Shown piece by piece: positions 17,584 to 25,915 of a stretch of DNA of 34,146 nt. How positions within the stretch are numbered: the first letter of the stretch is position 1; each line of letters begins with the position of its first letter. This DNA comes from JAUWMI01 sp964454265 (GTDB lineage Bacteria > Sumerlaeota > Sumerlaeia > MWCT01 > JAUWMI01). Both the position numbers and the translations under genes were made by a program. The stretch is from positions 1-34,146 of the forward strand of contig CAYVXD010000031.1 in NCBI GenBank assembly GCA_964454265.1. Reading direction: 5' to 3'. The notes beneath the pieces are model-generated. The model had not been told where the DNA came from. It did not search any database and worked only from the letters and a program-made list of their open reading frames with translations.

Positions 17584-18096
17584 GCTTTTCCCGGTGGTTC
17601 ATCCCGTCCGAGACAGTCATCTTTTCCCATCCTGGCTTTATACAACAGCATATCCTCACACTATGCAATAATGGCATGGAGGGCTCGCCTTGGTGGCGTA
17701 CCGCCCCATGTCGGGATGTTATCCTTGCATCCCAGCAGAGGGGCTTGTCTTCAGAGAAATTCATCGCCACGAGACTGACTACACCAGACTGTGCACCATC
17801 CAATTTCTAATTACGCAATAAGCACAGAATGGAGCGGAAAATACCGGAAAGCCAGCGATATGAAGTCTGGCAAGGATGGCTGAAGCATGACTTTGTGTGA
17901 ACGTGAGGGCTCTGGGATTACCTCCAGATTGGCGTGTGCAATTTATAATAGCGCCAAAAAAACAGCCGAAGATGCCTATAAGGTACAGACATCTCCAGCC
18001 GTAGAAGGGGGCCATTTTAGATGCAGCCACAATGAAGGACGGGGCGAATGCTTGCCGCCACAACGCGCCGAGGCGATTAATGGCGCACGATAATCA
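17584..18096. other. Gap between convergent operons
   Basis: Over 500 bases between the transglutaminase stop and the prepilin stop. Short open frames occur on both strands but none has a ribosome site together with recognisable protein features. No clear terminator hairpin was found. Confidence 0.5.
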
Positions 18097-18747
18097 TTAG
18101 CGAAGTCCTGACCCAACGAATCGAGCCGCTGCACCCTGTGACGATCCACCAGAGCGGTAGATATTGCCATTGCTCACGGTGCCATTTGTTGGATCGTAAA
18201 TAGTGTTAAGAAACTCGCCGAGGTCCGTTTCCGCCATAATAATCCTGGTCCGAATATCATACTCAGGATCTGTGGAGTAGAAGCCAGACGTGTGATCCGG
18301 CCCTCGGCTCATCAACATCCAGTAGACACCCTTGTTGTTGGAAGTAGGAGGTCCACCCGGGGCGCCGGTTGAAGATTCGATAATGACGTTATTGGCGTCA
18401 AAAAGATCCCACATCAGCAGCCCAGCTTGCGTTTGATAGGGATTGCGATCGAAGATGTCCTTAACTTTTCCTTGGGTAATGTAAGCGAGCGGAGTAGTTA
18501 ATGCCCAGATACCGTAGTGAACGGGAGAATTCCACGGTGGAATATTAAAGCCCGGCATGTAGCTATTATTATCAACATAGTAGGATTCAATTCCAACACT
18601 AACGCTGCGCATATCAGCCATCATGCGCGAGACCTTGGAGCGCGTCTGCGCCTCAAGAAAGTTCGGAATTGCAATAGCCGCCAGAATGGCAATGATTGCC
18701 ACCACAATCAGCAATTCTATTAGTGTAAATGCTTTGTCGTGCTTCAC
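18097..18747 (-). CDS. Type IV pilin/pseudopilin-like protein (prepilin, FTLIE type)
   Basis: Short positively charged leader (MKHDKA), then FTLIELLIVVAIIAILAAIA, the standard type III prepilin signal and N-terminal helix. Phe at +1 and Glu at +5 are present, but the residue at -1 is Ala instead of the usual Gly. The start at 18747 (GTG) is preferred because the AAAAGGGGG ribosome site lies directly before the GTG at 18756. Mature region ~210 residues with a short T2SS-G-like segment (SKVSRMMADMRSVSVGIESYYVDNN is split by the helix end), then a domain ending in a Gly/Ser-rich tail (RSGGSSQGAAARFVGSG). Such proteins are numerous in Planctomycetes-like and Sumerlaeota-like genomes. No pilus assembly genes are adjacent; the PilO-like gene is 9 kb away. 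Confidence 0.9.
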   Translation of the reverse strand: MKHDKAFTLIELLIVVAIIAILAAIAIPNFLEAQTRSKVSRMMADMRSVSVGIESYYVDNNSYMPGFNIPPWNSPVHYGIWALTTPLAYITQGKVKDIFDRNPYQTQAGLLMWDLFDANNVIIESSTGAPGGPPTSNNKGVYWMLMSRGPDHTSGFYSTDPEYDIRTRIIMAETDLGEFLNTIYDPTNGTVSNGNIYRSGGSSQGAAARFVGSGLR

Positions 18748-18756
18748 CAATATCAC

Positions 18757-19350
18757 CCCCTTTTCTCTATGCGGAAGGAATTTTTACCCTTTTTCCGTCA
18801 ATGGTTAACCTTTGACATTCCCTCATTGCATCCTTTTTGTCAATACTTTTGTTATGCCTTTACCGCCTAAAATTACGAGCATTACCTTTTCCCTGACCGA
18901 ATGACAGAGTCCGTAGCCGTTTAATCGCTCCGAGCCAATCTGAAGTCCGCAGCAGGCGGATGTGGCCTCAGTGCGCAGCATGAACTGCGGGGTATATGAA
19001 GTGGGCTGATGTCACAACGAACAGGATTACCGTAATTACCTTCGATATCAGGGGAATCGGCCGCTTCTTTGTACAAAATGTTGCATCTGCTGTATGTTTG
19101 AGGCCAGATTTTGGGCCGCTACATCTCTATCTTCTTGAATCGTGCCCTCGTGTATGTAAATCGCAATTAGCTTTGCGTGATTATTTCCTTTTCAAGATTG
19201 CCGGGCCCGATTGCTTTCAACAATGCATTCGTGCTATCGAATCCCTTCGTCACTCCCTCACCTCACGGCAAAACCCTGCTTTAGAGAAGCGCAGCGTCAG
19301 CTGCGTCAATGGCTTTTGAATAAGTCCATTTCGCGTTACAATTCGTAGAC
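18757..19350. other. Gene-poor gap between prepilin and bacterioferritin genes
   Basis: The first 100 bases probably hold the minus-strand promoter of the prepilin; TTGACA occurs on that strand at 18838-18843 without a good -10. A 107-codon plus-strand frame from 18996 lacks a ribosome site and recognisable features. The 3' untranslated region of the bacterioferritin-like gene occupies the right-hand side. Confidence 0.4.
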
Positions 19351-19372
19351 AAAAAAAATCGCCAATAGGCGA
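19351..19372 (-). terminator. Intrinsic terminator of the bacterioferritin-like gene
   Basis: On the minus strand TCGCC-TATT-GGCGA is followed by eight T residues, a textbook Rho-independent terminator. It lies about 250 bases after the stop at 19623, leaving a long 3' untranslated region that contains a repeat element. Confidence 0.8.
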
Positions 19373-19510
19373 ATTTGCGAAACGAAAAGAGCCATTTAAT
19401 GCTTGTCAGCTAGCCGAGCCGAGGGCGAGGCAAGGAGCAGAACAACACAGGGTCGTTTACTAAGTGCTCTGATTCATAATTATGGTGACGCATTTTAATC
19501 CGGATGTACA

Positions 19511-19567
19511 TTAGACTCTTCACTTCGTTCAGAGTGACAGGAAGGGTCATTCTGAGAATCTCACCCA
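19511..19567. repeat. Inverted CTTCGTTCAGAGTGAC / GTCATTCTGAG element
   Basis: TCAGAGTGAC (19529-19538) and GTCATTCTGA (19546-19555) are complementary at 9 of 10 positions, and the flanks TTCACTTCG and GAATCTCACC extend the pattern. I recall similar TCATTCTGAGCGAAG-type words as dispersed repeats in many environmental genomes (memory, not checked). Only one element is seen here. Confidence 0.5.
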
Positions 19568-19622
19568 GGAAACTTGCGTCGCCGTAGTTACGAAAATATG
19601 TACTAAGGGTGCCGCCTTATTT

Positions 19623-20054
19623 CTATATCTCTTCCAATAGGCCGGCAAATGTATCGTGATGTTCTTCCTCATCCGATAAAATTTGCCTGAACAATTTTTG
19701 GGTCGTCTCGTCTCCTGCTTTTCTGGCAGCTGCTACTGCTTTTTTGTATAACGCAATTGCCCCCTCTTCGTCCTTTTTGTCCTTCTCTAGCATCTCTTTA
19801 AGAGTCTCTCCAACAAAAATGGGGTCCGGCTTAGTTGTTGGTGTTCCTCCAAGATAGGCAAGTCGCTCGGCAATTGCTTCAGCATGTTTCATCTCTGTTA
19901 TTGCTATCTTCTTCAGTTCATCTTTTACCGCAAATCCTTTAACTCCTTTCCAGAGAACATGTTGCCACATATACTGGATTGAAACCTGCAGTTCCCGGGC
20001 TATTGCCTTGTTTAACAAGTCCAATAGTGCTTTCGGGGCCTTTCCTTTTTTCAT
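19623..20054 (-). CDS. Bacterioferritin-like iron storage protein
   Basis: 143-residue four-helix protein. Diiron ligand pattern: Glu21, Glu54 and His57 (ITEMKHAEAIAERL), a middle Glu in DEEGAIALY, and the C-terminal DEEEHHD. Met55 sits where bacterioferritin has its haem-ligand Met, so haem binding is possible. Slightly shorter than the usual ~155-160 residues. Strong ribosome site (AAAGGAGGC) 8 bases before ATG. Single gene with its own terminator, distinct from the Dps-like ferritin at 11 kb. Role: oxidation and storage of ferrous iron in the cytoplasm, plausibly under oxidative stress. Rubrerythrin-like ferritin is an alternative name. Confidence 0.82.
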   Translation of the reverse strand: MKKGKAPKALLDLLNKAIARELQVSIQYMWQHVLWKGVKGFAVKDELKKIAITEMKHAEAIAERLAYLGGTPTTKPDPIFVGETLKEMLEKDKKDEEGAIALYKKAVAAARKAGDETTQKLFRQILSDEEEHHDTFAGLLEEI

Positions 20055-20136
20055 TATTTTTGCCTCCTTTTGTTGTAATATGACTTCCTTTTAGCATCCT
20101 GGCCGCCGAAGTCAACGATTTCATATGACGTTTTGC

Positions 20137-20151
20137 GGGGTTAGAAACCCC
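20137..20151. repeat. Small GGGGTT/AACCCC hairpin
   Basis: GGGGTT and AACCCC pair around a 3-base loop (AGA) in the 186-bp gap before the GT-C gene. It may be a decayed palindrome of the same general type as the GTAGGGGC family, but lacks the GTA end. Weak. Confidence 0.3.
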
Positions 20152-20240
20152 TGTGATATAAGAAGATGGATGAATGAAATGAGAATTAGGATAAATTTCG
20201 CAAACAGCAAATCCTCAATGGCAGTTGGATATAAAAATTG

Positions 20241-21752
20241 TCACCGGAAAATCAAACCGTCCGCAACCGGTTGGGTGAGATCAGACCCAACCACGGCCCG
20301 CAATTGTTGAATATATTCATCGCGAGTTATGGACAGGCGCTGGAGTCGCAGGGGGTCTGGCGCCAGACCCTCGCGTGTTACATAGATATCGCCGCCGCGG
20401 CGCAGGGCACTCTCTATAAGCGACGAGAGCCGGTCCACCGCCAAATTAAAATTGGCTTCCGCAGCCCCTGCAAGCATATCAACCGAAACCGCTCCGAAAT
20501 GTCCCGCGGCCAGGGGAAGCGTGAAAACAATTGGATCGTTAAAGGTAACAACCAGATCCTGGCTGCGGATGGCCTGGGCTATTCTGCGCCCTCTTTCCAT
20601 CCAGACATCTCGTGACGGATCCATGCGCAAACGCACTTCCCGCACATTAAAGATCACCTGAATCAACAGCGCAACCACAATGAGCGCGGCAAACAACGGT
20701 TGCTTGCCTCGACGAATTGCCTCCCGCCATCCCGCTCCAACCAACAGGCAAATGGGCAACAATGTCACTACCCAGAATTCAATATTCAACGGCTCCCACC
20801 ACGAAAAAAACAAACTATACGTGATAATGTGGGAAAAAAGAACTATGCCCAGCCTGCGCATAAACCCCCGACGCAACAACACGAGGACCGCTGAAAAAAG
20901 CAGAACAGCCGCATGGCCGAACATGAGAGCTTTGGCTGGCCCGGCGACAAATGCCCGCTTTAGACCGAGAAAACCCAGGCCGAGTTGTTTGATAGTGAAT
21001 AATCCATACGCCTGCTGGGAGCCCGCATACGATACCACCCAATTTATGAATTCCGACACTGAGGCGATCCTGACAATGAAAAAGCCCACGATGGCATAAA
21101 CCGGGAAGGCCAAACCGTAACCAACTGCCAGCAAAACAGCAAAGTCTCTCCACCACGAGCGGCGCCGGATCAGAACGCAATAGCAAAACAGCGGAACAAC
21201 CAGCAGAATATTGGTAATATGTCCAAGAATAGCCACACCCCAAAGCAGCCCTGCTATCCATAACGAAGGTGAGCGACGGAACAAAGAGAGATAAAGGCCA
21301 ACAGTGGCAGCCAGGCTGATGGTATATACTTCCACTTCCGTTGAAACGAACCAGACCGAGTAGCTAGAAACGAAGAAAAGGGTTATAAGAAATGACTGCC
21401 AATCGCGCAGGAGTCGTCTGGTCAAAAGAAAGAACAGCATGGCGGAGACAGCGCCCCATAAGGCGGCCCACAATTGCCCGACAAGAATGGCATGAGTCGG
21501 AGCGTCAAAAGGGGTAAGCAACGAAATCAATCGGCTGATTCCCATGGCAGATGGGAGATACAGCATGTTGAACGGGCGGAAAATCGAAGGCAGGAAGGCA
21601 TTGAGCCGAATCGCGCTGGCGAACATCAAACCATCGTAGGTGTGCTGGCCCGCGCGGGTCCCTAGAAAAACCGCCAGAACGAGTACGCCTATCGCGATCG
21701 CTTTCCATCGGATCAGGGTGTTGTTCCCTGTGAGTTGTTTGGCTTTGAGCAC
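20241..21752 (-). CDS. GT-C-like polytopic membrane protein (possible lipid-linked glycosyltransferase)
   Basis: 503 residues with about ten membrane helices and a ~100-residue soluble C-terminus. The first extracytoplasmic loop carries GTRAGQHTYDGLMFA, the usual position of the acidic residue in GT-C transferases (PMT, DUF2723 and similar), and SSYSVWFVSTEVEVYTI resembles the second loop of such enzymes. These proteins transfer sugars from polyprenyl-phosphate donors on the outer face of the inner membrane. GTG start at 21752; the nearest ribosome-site-like sequence (AAAGGTGAAAG) is rather far upstream. Neighbouring genes do not reveal the acceptor. Family-level call only. Confidence 0.72.
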   Translation of the reverse strand: MLKAKQLTGNNTLIRWKAIAIGVLVLAVFLGTRAGQHTYDGLMFASAIRLNAFLPSIFRPFNMLYLPSAMGISRLISLLTPFDAPTHAILVGQLWAALWGAVSAMLFFLLTRRLLRDWQSFLITLFFVSSYSVWFVSTEVEVYTISLAATVGLYLSLFRRSPSLWIAGLLWGVAILGHITNILLVVPLFCYCVLIRRRSWWRDFAVLLAVGYGLAFPVYAIVGFFIVRIASVSEFINWVVSYAGSQQAYGLFTIKQLGLGFLGLKRAFVAGPAKALMFGHAAVLLFSAVLVLLRRGFMRRLGIVLFSHIITYSLFFSWWEPLNIEFWVVTLLPICLLVGAGWREAIRRGKQPLFAALIVVALLIQVIFNVREVRLRMDPSRDVWMERGRRIAQAIRSQDLVVTFNDPIVFTLPLAAGHFGAVSVDMLAGAAEANFNLAVDRLSSLIESALRRGGDIYVTREGLAPDPLRLQRLSITRDEYIQQLRAVVGSDLTQPVADGLIFR

Positions 21753-21918
21753 GAACGTGCTTCTTTCACCTTTTTATGAAATATGAACGAAAAACCCGTT
21801 GGACTGGCCACCGTACTCATAGTTCTTACCCATCTAAGGCGTTGTTGTATCTCTGGCAAAAAATCCCTGTGGACGGACTTTGCAGCTACGGCGTTCGGTG
21901 CATCTGTTGCCGCCATTG

Positions 21919-22791
21919 CTACTCTGCTTTGCGTTCCAATCGGATGGTAACAGTACCTTTCTGATCAGGCTCGTACCAGTATTCCTTTTGCCGCCATTCA
22001 CCAGCTGAGACATACGCGTGCACTTTTTCGGCAGTAAGATCTTCTATGATGACCTTTCCAGTACTGTCAGTACGGCCTTGCCCATAAGGCCAATCCTTAC
22101 CACCGACACTGACAAGTACATTAGGCAGTGGTTTCCCATCTGGCAACAGCACAGTGAAAGTCACCGCGCGACCTGGGCTCATCACTATATACTCAAACTG
22201 CCGCAACTCGCTCTTCGAGGCAAAGAACCGGTCCGTCACCAATCGGCAAAAACCCTTTGCATAAACAACCAGGCGGTATCGGTTTTCTGGGACTATATCC
22301 GCAATAACGAAAGATCCGTCGGCGTCAGCAATCAGGGACTTCACTCTCGCGAATCCCGATGCTGAATCCACCCCATATACCTCAAGGGTGATCTTTGCGC
22401 CAGCGATGGGTTTGGAATCAGGGTTTTGAACTTTCCCCTTTACTGTCAGTGTTTTGCGCAGCGCTAGAAGCACGTAATCCTCGCCAAGCAGTAAGCGCGG
22501 AATGAGCGCCTTGTAGCCCGGCCAATCCGGGTGGCTGGCTTCCAAAATGCTGCAATAGCGACCTTTCCACAGAAATTCGCCAGATTTGTCGGTGCGGACA
22601 ACCAGGCTCTCCCTCCGGCCTATGTCTTCCCGCACCTCAGCACCAGAAAGAGGCAGTCCCCGAGGAGACAAAACCCGCCCCTTAATTTCAGTGATGTTCG
22701 TCTCCTCGGCAGCAGGTGACGTTCCAAGCAATATCAATGTGAGGAATACTGCGCAAAGAACGCTGAGTAATGTTCCTACTAATCGTATCAT
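21919..22791 (-). CDS. Exported protein with tandem carboxypeptidase-regulatory-like domains
   Basis: 290 residues with signal peptide MIRLVGTLLSVLCAVFLTLI through about PAA. Three Ig-like/transthyretin-like repeats follow, each starting with a pattern such as IKGRVLSPRGLPLSGAEV, VKGKVQNPDSKPIAGAKI or FTVLLPDGKPLPNVLVSV and closing with TDKSGEF, DADGSFVIADI or TDSTGKVIIEDL. Such domains are structural and common in surface or periplasmic proteins; no enzyme active site is present. Ribosome site GGGAGTGGA before ATG. It precedes the GT-C-like gene on the same strand (166 bases), so the two may be cotranscribed. Confidence 0.85.
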   Translation of the reverse strand: MIRLVGTLLSVLCAVFLTLILLGTSPAAEETNITEIKGRVLSPRGLPLSGAEVREDIGRRESLVVRTDKSGEFLWKGRYCSILEASHPDWPGYKALIPRLLLGEDYVLLALRKTLTVKGKVQNPDSKPIAGAKITLEVYGVDSASGFARVKSLIADADGSFVIADIVPENRYRLVVYAKGFCRLVTDRFFASKSELRQFEYIVMSPGRAVTFTVLLPDGKPLPNVLVSVGGKDWPYGQGRTDSTGKVIIEDLTAEKVHAYVSAGEWRQKEYWYEPDQKGTVTIRLERKAE

Positions 22792-23146
22792 GGCTCCACT
22801 CCCTTTAAAGAAACCTGCTGTGCAGCAACAGATTAAAAATTCCCCATGCCTCGGCCAAAACTCAGAACCTTGACTGTATAATGTGGTTTATTATCTCCCT
22901 AATCTCTTCCTTAGCCGCTCCCCTGCCGGAAGCTTTTTTCTGAAACTTGCTCTCAAAATCTCGTCTGACCGTTGCATTCAAACCTGAGTTCACTCTAATA
23001 CCATCATGCCCGGGCGGACGAGCGTGTAACCGGCGGTCAGGTGGCGTCGCGCTGTTGCATCTTTAAATCGTAGCATTTGTGGGCTAGTTCAACGAGTTCA
23101 GCATATCCCCATGTGCCCTGGTCTGTCAAGCGATGTGCAAGATGAG

Positions 23147-23209
23147 CACGATAAAAAAAATCTAAAGAATCCCGTCAATCCCTGATAAATCCTGTAAATC
23201 TTGTAAATC
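23147..23209. repeat. Direct repeat, copy 1 (AATCCCTGATAAAT... type)
   Basis: Begins CACGATAAAAAAAATCTAAA and ends in the words CCTGTAAATC and TTGTAAAT. It matches copy 2 at 23277-23337 over about 60 bases with roughly a dozen differences. The words resemble ACAGGATTTACAGGAT-type dispersed repeats that I recall from other environmental genomes. Confidence 0.7.
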
Positions 23210-23276
23210 ATGTCTAAAAGATTAAAAAGAACCACAAAAAAGGACAAAAATTATTAGACAGGATTAGCACGATTAA

Positions 23277-23337
23277 CACGATAAAAAAACCTAAAGAATT
23301 CTCTTAATCCCTGATAAATGCTGTTGATCCTGTAAAC
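23277..23337. repeat. Direct repeat, copy 2
   Basis: Begins CACGATAAAAAAACCTAAAG and ends CTGTTGATCCTGTAAAC. Same orientation as copy 1, offset 130 bases. The stretch between the copies also contains related words in the other orientation (GACAGGATTAGCACGATTAA). Confidence 0.7.
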
Positions 23338-23371
23338 CCCGCATCCCCTACAACCTTCAGTCATCCTTTGG

Positions 23372-24268
23372 CTATTCTAATCCATAAACCTGTCTTGGCG
23401 CCAGGTATTCTGGAAAGCTGTCTAAGAGTGCCAAGCGCACGAGATAACAGAAATGACAAGCACTGACATATGCATCCTCGTGCTTGACGTCATACTTTCG
23501 GGCTAAAAGAGCTGGCCCACCTTTGAGTAACGGACCGCAAATGGGGTGGAGATCGCCGTTATAGTTCTTAACAAGATCAGAAATCTTCATTCCGCATATA
23601 TTCCCCATGACCAAGCCCTGGCAGAGGTGAACATATCCATATGGATCCAGATGAACTCTCTGTGGATTTCGTAGGTCCTCCTCCGGGCATTCTATGAATG
23701 TATCATATCTCTTCCTGGGAAGGCCTTGCGTCAGTTTCTCAACCGCTCTCCCCTTGAACAAAACTCCACCACCGACAACCGGTTCTCCTTTAGACCTCTC
23801 GGGGCCTACGTCAACCGTAGGTTTCTCAATGCAAATTGAACCTGCGGGAATGCCAAGCTTCTTGGCTGCCGCTAAAGCGCGTTTGGCTGGATTATCCTTA
23901 TCCTCTTCATAGTGAAATGAATCATCACTTATACTAAGATCAGATACCTCCAACTCACAAAGAGGCCTGAGCCACAGCTCTGCATCCTCTTCTGAAGTTG
24001 CCCAATATGCATTAGTTACTATCCCGGTTTTGAATCCTCTGTCGCGAGCCAGTTTGATTCCCTCAAGCATTAATGGGTAATACAAAAATGCCTCCCCACC
24101 TTCAAAATATACCCACTCAATTGTCCCGATTTTGATTAGTTCATCGAGAACTTTTCGGATCTGCTTCAGTGTGAAAGTTCCTTTTGCACGAGGATCACTA
24201 TACAGAAAGCAGTGGTCACATTCCGAATTGCACATATAAGTTAACAGGAAATGAATTGCCTTTAGCAT
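23372..24268 (-). CDS. Radical SAM protein with Cys-rich C-terminal part
   Basis: 298 residues. Cys13, Cys17 and Cys20 (YMCNSECDHCFLY) form the CX3CX2C motif that binds the SAM-cleaving 4Fe-4S cluster; FEGGEAFLY is the GGE SAM-binding motif. Later cysteines (ECPEED, LCQG, NICG, PICG, CHFC) suggest an additional cluster as in SPASM/Twitch proteins. The ATG at 24268 was chosen because GAAGGTGGG lies just upstream; the GTG at 24277 is part of that site. Flanked by a repeat region and an AT-rich methyltransferase; no precursor peptide gene was found. The reaction cannot be inferred. Confidence 0.88.
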   Translation of the reverse strand: MLKAIHFLLTYMCNSECDHCFLYSDPRAKGTFTLKQIRKVLDELIKIGTIEWVYFEGGEAFLYYPLMLEGIKLARDRGFKTGIVTNAYWATSEEDAELWLRPLCELEVSDLSISDDSFHYEEDKDNPAKRALAAAKKLGIPAGSICIEKPTVDVGPERSKGEPVVGGGVLFKGRAVEKLTQGLPRKRYDTFIECPEEDLRNPQRVHLDPYGYVHLCQGLVMGNICGMKISDLVKNYNGDLHPICGPLLKGGPALLARKYDVKHEDAYVSACHFCYLVRLALLDSFPEYLAPRQVYGLE

Positions 24269-24662
24269 GATGCCCACCTTCTTGCCTTATACGGTAAAAG
24301 CCTAGCTAGAAACAGCGGCAATTTTAGCTACAGATGCACATACATATACACAGATACAACTATACTTTTGTCTTTCCAAAGATCCAATTAATTAATATTT
24401 CTTAAGCCTTTGCAAGCCATTTCATATAACATTCTTGGCACAAATGAAGTTGCAATAAAATTTGGATGCCGTCCGTTTATGCCGTTTCAGGCGCTGCTGT
24501 CTTGCAGAAGCTTTGGAGGTTCTACGATTGGTATGCTTGCCAGAAAGAAGGGCTGCTGATAAAGAAAATTCTATTTGTGGTACAGTCATGGTGCCTGGCA
24601 GTTCCGGGTATATGCGCATCAAACTCCCGGTGCCCAGGCCAGACCGCTGCTGTGACGAGGCA
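24269..24662. other. Gap upstream of the radical SAM gene
   Basis: About 390 bases. The AT-rich left half (24290-24420) probably holds the radical SAM promoter. Overlapping open frames of 70-90 codons on both strands at 24422-24700 show no recognisable domain and no ribosome site. Confidence 0.4.
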
Positions 24663-25625
24663 TCAAGTCTTAAGCAAATAAAAACATGCTGAATCACCAT
24701 TCTTGTTCTTGTTCAGCTCAAGAGCCTTCCTTTTGAAAGACTCGATTTCTTCCTTTGAAAAGATGGATTTTTGAGGATTCACATGATAAGAGTTACTATC
24801 CATATAAGCTATATCTTTAAGGTATTGTTCGCTACCCCAAAATTGGAGATCGGTTGAGTCAAATATGATATCTGCCACATTTAAACTAACCTGGTCTGCC
24901 AATATTTGAATACTTTTGGTTGAATGCAAAAAAAGGTGACGCGGTGCGTCGAGTTGAACCCAATTAACACCATATTTCTTCCAGGCAAAGGAAGAAGCAA
25001 TAGGGATTCTAATTAAGAGATATCGGTTGGGTTTTAACCAACGGTATAACTCCTTTAATACTGATAAAGGTTCAGCCATATGTTCAAACGAATGGTGTAG
25101 CATAATAAGGTCAAACTGTTGTTCTATCTCGCATAGTTGCTTCTTGAAAATCTTCACCCCGTTTTCATAGAGTATATCATCATCGATATATGGATCCACA
25201 CCGGTAAGATTAGAAAACCCATCTCTACGCATCCAATTAAGAAGAACCCCGATACCACAACCTACATCCAAAATTTCTGATTCAAAACTTATCTTCACCC
25301 TTCTAAACCAGTCATAATACTCGGGCGCTCCCAATACTCTTGATTGAATCATCCCTATAATATTCTTTCCATGAAGACAGTATTTTGCCTTTTGATGCTT
25401 GAGAAAAGACTTTAGAAAATTGTCTTTTAAACAATGTGGCTTCTGAAAAGAATAATAGTTCTTCGGGTAGTATTTTGAGAGACTACGCGGAATTTTCTTT
25501 ATTTGCAGGCATCCACATTCTGCGCATTCGAAATATTCAAACTCATCCCGGTGTCCAAACATCATTTCGCGAACGATATATGACTTATTGTCCGTTGTAT
25601 TCTTACATATTTTGCAAGCCATCAT
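24663..25625 (-). CDS. Class I SAM-dependent methyltransferase with N-terminal zinc-type Cys motifs
   Basis: 320 residues. N-terminal CKIC and CAECGC pairs probably bind zinc. They are followed by a Rossmann methyltransferase core: EILDVGCGIGVLL (SAM site), TGVDPYID, LIMLHHSFEHMAEP (typical Methyltransf_23 motif IV) and LKPNRYLLIRIP. This family is common in loci for surface polysaccharides or natural products. The gene is clearly more AT-rich than its neighbours and its codon choice differs, which points to horizontal acquisition. The ATG at 25625 has GGGAGATA at suitable distance; a second ATG follows immediately. Confidence 0.87.
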   Translation of the reverse strand: MMACKICKNTTDNKSYIVREMMFGHRDEFEYFECAECGCLQIKKIPRSLSKYYPKNYYSFQKPHCLKDNFLKSFLKHQKAKYCLHGKNIIGMIQSRVLGAPEYYDWFRRVKISFESEILDVGCGIGVLLNWMRRDGFSNLTGVDPYIDDDILYENGVKIFKKQLCEIEQQFDLIMLHHSFEHMAEPLSVLKELYRWLKPNRYLLIRIPIASSFAWKKYGVNWVQLDAPRHLFLHSTKSIQILADQVSLNVADIIFDSTDLQFWGSEQYLKDIAYMDSNSYHVNPQKSIFSKEEIESFKRKALELNKNKNGDSACFYLLKT

Positions 25626-25915
25626 TTCCTATATCTCCCATTTCACCTCGGAAATCGCCTTCGGCCATTAAAATTTCAAATAACGTTGCTGGGCTTTTCG
25701 AAGTGCAACCTGCCTGCAGCGTGCAGCAGCATTCGGGCGATTGAAATGAGGCGAAAATATGGATTTAGCACAAGTGCCGTTATTCTCGTCATTACTTGCG
25801 TGTGATGGCTACCAGAAGGTTAGCTCGTCTCGTGCAGCGTGGATTACGTAGTACGCCTGCTATGCTCTGCTTCTGCTTTTTCTCCAGAGATTCTTGTCTT
25901 TCAGCAGTGGGCAGA

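Larger units (their letters stand above)
22792..23371. other. Repeat-bearing intergenic region
   Basis: 580 bases without a gene. The left part should carry the promoter of the exported CarboxypepD-like gene. The right half holds an A-rich direct repeat (separate entries). No RNA gene was recognised. Confidence 0.5.

Noticed and set aside
18996..19319. 107-codon plus-strand frame
   Set aside because: No ribosome site, no recognisable domain, and composition like noncoding DNA.
24422..24700. Overlapping small frames on both strands, possible precursor peptide for the radical SAM protein or transposase remnant
   Set aside because: No ribosome site, no conserved peptide motif and no transposase motif; too weak to call.
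25730..25755. GATTGAAATGAG, similar to the end of some CRISPR repeats
   Set aside because: Occurs once, without spacers or repeat units.
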